Shown here in pieces: positions 6,510 through 10,225 of a stretch of DNA of 10,225 nt (position 1 is its first letter; every line of letters starts with the position of its first letter). The notes below the pieces were generated by a model that worked only from the letters and a program-made list of their open reading frames with translations, searched no databases and had not been told where the DNA came from. The stretch covers positions 1 through 10,225 of the forward strand of contig JASHWW010000188.1 in NCBI GenBank assembly GCA_030043855.1. The letters are read 5' to 3'. Source of the DNA: Thermoplasmata archaeon (GTDB taxonomy: Archaea > Thermoplasmatota > Thermoplasmata > Lutacidiplasmatales > UBA184). The translations under genes were made by a program, and so were the position numbers.

Positions 6510-7060
6510 TCTGGGAGGAGCTCGCGGCCGCAGCGGTCGTCGGCGGGGTCGTCGGCTGGCTCGCCCGCTCGCTCGTCGGGCGGAGGGGTGGTCCCGATCG
6601 CGTGGCGGCCGGGGGGCCGGCGACCCCGCCCCCTGCCCACCGGACGGCCCCGTCGGCGGTGCTCGTCGCTCCGACGCCCCCCGTCCCGGCCCCCGCGCCG
6701 ACGGGCGGGTCGATGTCGGGCCGCGACCCCGGCCCCCGCCTGTCCGAGGGCGCCGACACCGCCGGACGCGTGATCGCCCACCTCGGATCGCTGGGCCGCC
6801 TGGGGAACGACGAGATCGCTCGGGTCGGCTTCACCCAGCAGGGGATCGGCGCGGCCCTCGGCCTCCGCCAGGGCACGGTGGCGAAGGTCCTGCAGCGACT
6901 CGAGGCCGCCGATGTGGTCGAAGTCGACCGGCGGCACGTCTCCGGCGAGCCGCGACGCCTGAAGATCTACAGACTGACCGCGCTCGGAGAGTCGGTCGCC
7001 CGCGACCTCCGCCACCGGCGGCCCCCCACGCCGCCGGGGAGCCCCGGAACCACCTCCTAG
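6506..7060 (+). CDS. Winged-helix DNA-binding regulator with a predicted N-terminal membrane segment
   Basis: The 184-residue protein begins at GTG 6506, the first start in its frame after the surface-protein gene. Residues 4-20 (ELAAAAVVGGVVGWLAR) form a short hydrophobic helix with acidic residues before and Arg/Arg after it, predicting an N-out, C-in anchor. A Pro/Ala-rich linker covers about 30-78. Residues 85-172 form a MarR-like winged helix: helix FTQQGIGAALG at 109-119, recognition helix RQGTVAKVLQRLEAADVV, and a wing VDRRHVSGEPRRLKIYRLT rich in Arg, then a C-terminal helix GESVARDLRHR. Similar domains in archaea read as transcription regulators or as DNA-binding parts of larger sensors. 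The anchor suggests a membrane-tethered regulator that reports on the envelope, possibly with the upstream surface protein. An internal ATG at 6713 would yield only the soluble domain. An AGGAGG at 6484-6489 lies 16 nt from the GTG, rather far for a ribosome-binding site. Confidence 0.75.
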   Translation: MIWEELAAAAVVGGVVGWLARSLVGRRGGPDRVAAGGPATPPPAHRTAPSAVLVAPTPPVPAPAPTGGSMSGRDPGPRLSEGADTAGRVIAHLGSLGRLGNDEIARVGFTQQGIGAALGLRQGTVAKVLQRLEAADVVEVDRRHVSGEPRRLKIYRLTALGESVARDLRHRRPPTPPGSPGTTS

Positions 7061-7086
7061 CGGGCGCGACACCGGAGGGGGCGCCG

Positions 7087-7092
7087 CTTTAA
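7087..7092 (+). promoter_or_regulatory. TATA-like box (CTTTAA) for leaderless trxB
   Basis: CTTTAA is the only A/T-rich hexamer in the 55-nt gap after the regulator gene. Its centre lies about 26.5 nt before the ATG at 7116, the standard distance from TATA box to transcription start in archaea, so the message would begin at or very near the ATG. No Shine-Dalgarno-like sequence precedes the start, which agrees with a leaderless transcript. Confidence 0.6.
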
Positions 7093-7115
7093 CGCCCTCC
7101 CGACGTGGTTCGGCC

Positions 7116-8087
7116 ATGCCGTCGGCCGACCGCTCGGTCCGGGTCGCCATCCTGGGCAGCGGCCCGGCCGGCTTGACGGCTGCCCTCTACTGCGGGCGGG
7201 CCGAGCTCGCTCCCTTGGTGATTACCGGAGTCCCGGCGGGCGGGCAGCTCCTCGTGACCACCGACGTCGAGAACTACCCCGGGTTCCCGAACGGGGTCCA
7301 GGGCCCGGAGCTGATCGACCTGATGCGCCGTCAGGCCGCGAAGTTCGGAGCCGACTACCTCGACGACAACGTCGTCGCGGTCGACTTTTCGCGACCGCCG
7401 TTCCGGATCACCACGGGATCGAACGGGTCGGTCCGGGCCGACGCCGTGATCGTGGCGACGGGGGCGAGTGCGCGCTGGCTGGGGCTCGCGTCCGAGGAGC
7501 GGCTGAAGGGCCACGGGATCTCGGCGTGCGCGACCTGCGACGGGTTCTTCTTCAAGGGCAAGGAGCTCGTCGTCGTCGGCGGCGGCGACACGGCGATGGA
7601 GGAGGCGCTCTTCCTGACGAACTTCGCCACCCACGTCACGATCGTCCACCGACGCGACCGGTTCCGGGCGAGCCCGATCATGGCGGCCCGCGCCCGCGCG
7701 CATCCGAAGATCTCGACGCTGATGAACCACGAGGTCGTCGAGGTCCTCGGGAAGGACACGGTGGAGGGGCTGCGACTCCGATCGACCACGAGCGGGGCCG
7801 TCCAGGAACTCCCCGTCGGCGGGTTGTTCGTCGCCATCGGCCACGAGCCCGCGACGGCGGTCTTCCGGGGGGTGCTCGACCTGGACCCCGAGGGCTACCT
7901 GCGGGTCCACGACCACACGCGCACGAACGTCGACGGCGTCTTCGCGGCGGGCGACGTCCACGACCGGCACTATCGCCAGGCCGTCACCGCGGCCGGCTCC
8001 GGCTGCATGGCGGCGATCGACGCCGAGCGGTGGCTCGCCGCGCGGGCGGCGCCGGCCGTCGCGACGGGCGCGACGCCGGCGGCGTGA
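7116..8087 (+). CDS. trxB: Thioredoxin reductase (low-Mr, FAD-dependent)
   Basis: This 323-residue flavoprotein should reduce the disulfide of thioredoxin or a similar protein in the cytoplasm. The FAD dinucleotide motif GSGPAG is at 14-19, followed by GGQLL and VENYPGFP, which are characteristic of TrxB. The redox-active CATC pair is C138/C141 in ACATCDGFFF. The second dinucleotide fold shows GGGDTAMEEA at 155-164, and HRRDRFRA at 178-185 retains the basic residues that hold the 2'-phosphate of NADPH. The C-terminal FAD motif reads GDVHDRHYRQAVTAAGSGCMAA. Length is normal apart from an Ala-rich tail of about 15 residues. No thioredoxin gene lies within the window. It has its own TATA-like box and appears to be a single-gene unit, with a separate promoter following it. 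Confidence 0.95.
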   Translation: MPSADRSVRVAILGSGPAGLTAALYCGRAELAPLVITGVPAGGQLLVTTDVENYPGFPNGVQGPELIDLMRRQAAKFGADYLDDNVVAVDFSRPPFRITTGSNGSVRADAVIVATGASARWLGLASEERLKGHGISACATCDGFFFKGKELVVVGGGDTAMEEALFLTNFATHVTIVHRRDRFRASPIMAARARAHPKISTLMNHEVVEVLGKDTVEGLRLRSTTSGAVQELPVGGLFVAIGHEPATAVFRGVLDLDPEGYLRVHDHTRTNVDGVFAAGDVHDRHYRQAVTAAGSGCMAAIDAERWLAARAAPAVATGATPAA

Positions 8088-8098
8088 CGGCCGCTCCG

Positions 8099-8113
8099 GG
8101 ATATCCTTTAATA
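8099..8113 (+). promoter_or_regulatory. TATA-like box for the ferredoxin-geranylgeranyl reductase unit, preceded by an 8-nt palindrome
   Basis: TTTAATA at 8107-8113 is the strongest TATA-like sequence in the window. Transcription would start about 25 nt downstream of its centre, near 8135, leaving a leader of roughly 10-12 nt before the GTG at 8147. The perfect palindrome GGATATCC (8099-8106) abuts the box, in the position of the TFB recognition element, and could also be a regulator site. No other promoter-like stretch is seen before the next two genes. Confidence 0.6.
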
Positions 8114-8135
8114 GCCATCGTCCCCGGTCGGGAGC

Positions 8136-8141
8136 GAGGGG
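8136..8141 (+). promoter_or_regulatory. Ribosome binding site (GAGGGG) supporting the GTG start of the ferredoxin
   Basis: GAGGGG lies five bases before the GTG at 8147 and is purine-rich enough to pair with the 16S rRNA end. It would sit at the very start of the predicted short leader. It supports GTG 8147, the only start codon close to the conserved cysteine domain. Confidence 0.4.
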
Positions 8142-8146
8142 CCCGC

Positions 8147-8338
8147 GTGCCGAACAAGAAGAGCCTCCACATCGAATCGTCCGGCCAACTCTGCATCTAC
8201 TGCGGGGCCTGCGTCGGGATCTGCCCGCTGAACTGCATCTACCTCGACGAGACGCGGATCACGTTCGACGAGAAGATCTGCACCCGCTGCGAGATCTGCG
8301 TCAAGGCGTGCCCCGTCGGCGCGATCGAGATCGGCTGA
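8147..8338 (+). CDS. Small 2x[4Fe-4S] ferredoxin
   Basis: The 63-residue cytoplasmic electron carrier starts at GTG. It has two full cluster motifs: C16-x2-C19-x2-C22-x3-C26-P and C45-x2-C48-x2-C51-x3-C55-P. In this fold the last cysteine of each motif ligates the other cluster, so both [4Fe-4S] centres are complete. An additional cysteine (C30) sits four residues after the first motif. The start is fixed by the short N-terminus (VPNKKSLHIESSGQ) and the site at 8136-8141. The geranylgeranyl reductase begins 28 nt after the stop with no promoter between, so the two are probably co-transcribed. In Methanosarcina acetivorans a ferredoxin encoded beside the geranylgeranyl reductase has been reported to donate electrons to it; the same pairing here is inferred from gene order. 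Confidence 0.9.
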   Translation: MPNKKSLHIESSGQLCIYCGACVGICPLNCIYLDETRITFDEKICTRCEICVKACPVGAIEIG

Positions 8339-8366
8339 CGGCGGGGTCGGAGTCGAGGAACCCTCC

Positions 8367-9557
8367 ATGCCGAAGAACCTGACGACCGACGTCCTCGTGA
8401 TCGGCGCCGGCCCGGCCGGCAGCATGACGGCGAAATGGGCCGCGAAGCGCGGCGCGAAGGTCCTGCTGCTGGAGAAACGGCAGGAGATCGGCAGCCCCGT
8501 CCGCTGCGGCGAGGGGATGAGCAAGGAGTGGCTGACGGAGGTCGGCATCACCCCCGGCCGATGGATCAACGTCGAGGTCGAGGGGGCCCGGATCTACTCG
8601 CCCAGCGAGAAGGTCTTCGAGATCAACGAGAAGCACGCGGGGAACGAGGTCGGCTACGTCGTCGAGCGGGACGGCTTCGACAAGCAGCTCGCGATCGACG
8701 CCGGGAACGCGGGCGCCGAGCTGCTCCTCAAGACCGCCGCGACCGGCGTGCTGAAGGAGCACGGCAAGGTCGTCGGCGTCACCGCGAAGGAGTTCGGCGA
8801 ATCGTTCGAGATCCGCGCGCCGATCACGATCGCCGCGGACGGATTCGAGAGCCAGGTCGGCCGCTGGGCCGGCATCCCGACGAACCTCGCGATGCGCGAC
8901 ATGGACACGTGCCTGCAGTACCGGATGACGAACGTCGACTGCGACGTCCGCTACTGCGACTTCTACCTCGGCAAGGTCGCCCCCGGCGGCTACGTCTGGG
9001 TCTTCCCGAAGGCGGAGGGCCTCGCGAACGTCGGGATCGGGGTGCAGGTCAGCCAGGTGACGAGCCCGGCCGACGCGCGGACGTACCTCGACCGGTGGAT
9101 CGCGAAGCACCCCGGCTACGCGAAGGGACGGAAGATCGACGTCGTCGGCGGCGGCGTCTCCATCTCGAAGCCGCTCCCGAAGACGGTCGACGACGGCATC
9201 ATGCTGGTCGGCGACGCGGCCCGGATGATCGACCCGCTCACCGGTGGCGGCATCGCCAACGGCTGCATCGCCGGGAAGATCTGCGGCGAGGTCGCGGCCG
9301 AGGCGGCGCTCGGCGGCACCCCGACGAAGGAGTTCCTCCAGAAGTACGAGACGGGCTGGCGGGCGCGGCTCGAGGAGAAGCTCTACCGCAACTGGCTGGC
9401 GAAGGAGAAGCTCGTCTCCCTCTCCGACGCGACGTTCGACAAGGTCGTGGACGCCCTCTCCGGCGTCAAGCTGGAGAAGCTCAACGTCCACAACATCCTG
9501 AAGGCAGTCCACGAGAAGTACCCCGAGGTGACGAAGGAGTTCGAGGCGTTCCTCTGA
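8367..9557 (+). CDS. Geranylgeranyl reductase (GGR; digeranylgeranylglycerophospholipid reductase family)
   Basis: The 396-residue FAD enzyme is almost the length of the Thermoplasma acidophilum GGR. The family hydrogenates geranylgeranyl chains of archaeal ether-lipid precursors to phytanyl chains at the membrane. Visible features: N-terminal FAD motif GAGPAG at 13-18, the conserved Cys47 in RCGEG, the GGR signature Y209-x-W-x-F-P214 followed by x8-G223-x-G225 in the substrate domain, and the second FAD motif GDAARMIDPLTGGGI at 282-296. The C-terminal part, from about 330, is helical and lysine-rich, as in archaeal homologues. The ATG at 8367 gives the expected MPKNLTTDVLVIG start, and a GAGGAA stretch (8355-8360) lies 6 nt upstream. 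It is the second gene of the ferredoxin unit. Plant ChlP-like reductases share the fold, but the archaeal context and the adjacent ferredoxin favour a lipid role. Confidence 0.93.
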   Translation: MPKNLTTDVLVIGAGPAGSMTAKWAAKRGAKVLLLEKRQEIGSPVRCGEGMSKEWLTEVGITPGRWINVEVEGARIYSPSEKVFEINEKHAGNEVGYVVERDGFDKQLAIDAGNAGAELLLKTAATGVLKEHGKVVGVTAKEFGESFEIRAPITIAADGFESQVGRWAGIPTNLAMRDMDTCLQYRMTNVDCDVRYCDFYLGKVAPGGYVWVFPKAEGLANVGIGVQVSQVTSPADARTYLDRWIAKHPGYAKGRKIDVVGGGVSISKPLPKTVDDGIMLVGDAARMIDPLTGGGIANGCIAGKICGEVAAEAALGGTPTKEFLQKYETGWRARLEEKLYRNWLAKEKLVSLSDATFDKVVDALSGVKLEKLNVHNILKAVHEKYPEVTKEFEAFL

Positions 9558-9576
9558 ACGCCCGAACCCTCCACCG

Positions 9577-10221
9577 GTGCCCGGCGCCCCGAACCGCCCG
9601 CCCGAGGTCGCCGAGGCGCCTCCGCCCGTCGCGCCCGTTCCCGAACCGCCGGACCGCAAGGTCCTCCGCCGGCTCGTTCCGAGCCACGTCGCTCTGCTGC
9701 TGGAGATCTGGAAGGGGGCGCCGAGCCCCGAGCTGATCGGACCGTTCGAGAAGGCCGAGGCCGACTTCGCGGCCGGCGATTTCGGCAACGCGACCCAGGC
9801 GCTCGACCGCCTGTCGATCCGGTTCGCGGAGCCGCGGTGGCCGTCCCTGCCCGAACCGTTCAAGCTGCTCCGGGTGGCGATCCCCGCCCCGATGCCGCCG
9901 CACTGGGACCCGGACCACCAGCTCGCCGCTCCGGAGAAGGAGGCGCGCCGGGCCCGTCGCGAGGCGGAGACCCAGCTCGCGCTCGCCCGCGGCTGCGTGG
10001 CGTTCGGCGCGTCGCACGGGATCGACACCTCCGACCTCGGACCCCGGGTCGAGGCGGCCGCGGCGGCGCTCGGCACGACCGGCCTCCCGGCGGACTTCTA
10101 CGTCGTCCTCGATGGAGTCTGGTCCGACCTGCGGCCCCGGTTGCCCCGGCCGAAGAGCCCGGCCGGCCGGGCCCCGCCTCCGCGCGCGCCCGAGCCGGAC
10201 GCCGCCGCCTCCGACACGTGA
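9577..10221 (+). CDS. Unrecognised helical protein with Pro-rich ends, third gene of the ferredoxin-GGR unit
   Basis: The 214-residue protein starts at GTG 9577, the first start in this frame, 19 nt after the reductase stop, and so is probably co-transcribed with it. I do not recognise a family. Residues 1-27 are Pro/Ala/Glu-rich. Residues 28-175 look helical: RKVLRRLVPSHVALLLEIW, then a TPR-like hairpin PFEKAEADFAAGDFGNATQALDRLSIRF at 56-83, a Pro/Trp segment PMPPHWDPDHQ at 105-115, and a charged helix KEARRARREAETQLALARG at 121-139. Residues 186-214 are again Pro/Arg/Ala-rich and probably disordered. There is no signal peptide, membrane segment or metal-site cysteine array. It has one cysteine (C140) and an unusually short hydrophobic content for an enzyme. 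An adaptor or scaffold role next to the lipid enzyme is conceivable but unsupported. Coding status is strong because of the complete frame, the composition and the position. Confidence 0.7.
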   Translation: MPGAPNRPPEVAEAPPPVAPVPEPPDRKVLRRLVPSHVALLLEIWKGAPSPELIGPFEKAEADFAAGDFGNATQALDRLSIRFAEPRWPSLPEPFKLLRVAIPAPMPPHWDPDHQLAAPEKEARRARREAETQLALARGCVAFGASHGIDTSDLGPRVEAAAAALGTTGLPADFYVVLDGVWSDLRPRLPRPKSPAGRAPPPRAPEPDAAASDT

Positions 10222-10225
10222 GCGG

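Noticed and set aside
6713..7060. Internal ATG start giving a soluble winged-helix protein
   Set aside because: Possible, but the GTG at 6506 gives a hydrophobic N-terminus with sensible topology and a start/stop overlap with the preceding ORF, so the longer form is preferred.
8301..10076. Long minus-strand open frame (591 codons) opposite the ferredoxin, GGR and the last gene
   Set aside because: The translation is rich in Arg, Asp, Gly and Leu with no family motif, and it lies opposite genes with clear families. It is an expected artefact of GC-rich third positions.
1..10225. CRISPR array, insertion sequence, tRNA or rRNA gene
   Set aside because: No regular direct repeats with unique spacers, no transposase-like protein or terminal inverted repeats, and no cloverleaf or rRNA-like stretch were noticed. 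The gaps between genes are all under 100 nt.

Overview
The window looks like chromosomal DNA from a high-GC archaeon, most likely in the Thermoplasmatota. Four observations point this way: a geranylgeranyl reductase of the kind that saturates archaeal isoprenoid lipids, encoded right behind a small 2x[4Fe-4S] ferredoxin; A/T-rich TATA-like boxes (CTTTAA) in otherwise GC-rich gaps; a start codon about 26 nt after one such box, as expected for leaderless archaeal transcripts; and a large secreted Trp/Gly-rich kelch-like protein with Ig-like domains and many N-glycosylation sequons. The phylum is an inference from protein style, not from a marker gene. GC content is near 70% by eye. All supported genes lie on the + strand. 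The long ORFs in other frames are Arg/Pro/Gly-rich shadows produced by high GC. I saw no mobile element, CRISPR array, tRNA or rRNA.

Layout. (1) 1-480: the 3' end of a six-hairpin-type glycoside hydrolase. (2) 506-3086: a tightly overlapping three-gene unit of ABC-2 exporter ATPase, ABC-2 permease and flavin reductase-like FMN-binding protein, joined by ATGA and TGATG overlaps. (3) 3169-7060: a 1092-residue surface protein (signal peptide, about eleven kelch-like units, four Ig-like domains, C-terminal membrane anchor), then a possible 21-codon coupling ORF, then a winged-helix regulator that begins with a probable membrane segment. (4) 7116-8087: thioredoxin reductase with its own TATA-like box at leaderless spacing. 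(5) 8147-10221: ferredoxin, geranylgeranyl reductase and an unrecognised proline-flanked protein, probably transcribed together from a TATA-like box at 8107-8113.

How the genes may work together. The ferredoxin is a good candidate electron donor for the geranylgeranyl reductase, which would hydrogenate the isoprenoid chains of membrane lipids. The surface protein and the membrane-tethered winged-helix protein could form a pair in which an envelope state is relayed to a promoter; this rests only on gene order and topology. The overlap of the flavin reductase with the exporter genes suggests a shared physiological task, but the substrate cannot be read from sequence. The features most worth a second look are the surface protein/tethered regulator pair, the regular cysteine pairing in the surface protein, and the uncharacterised third gene behind the geranylgeranyl reductase.
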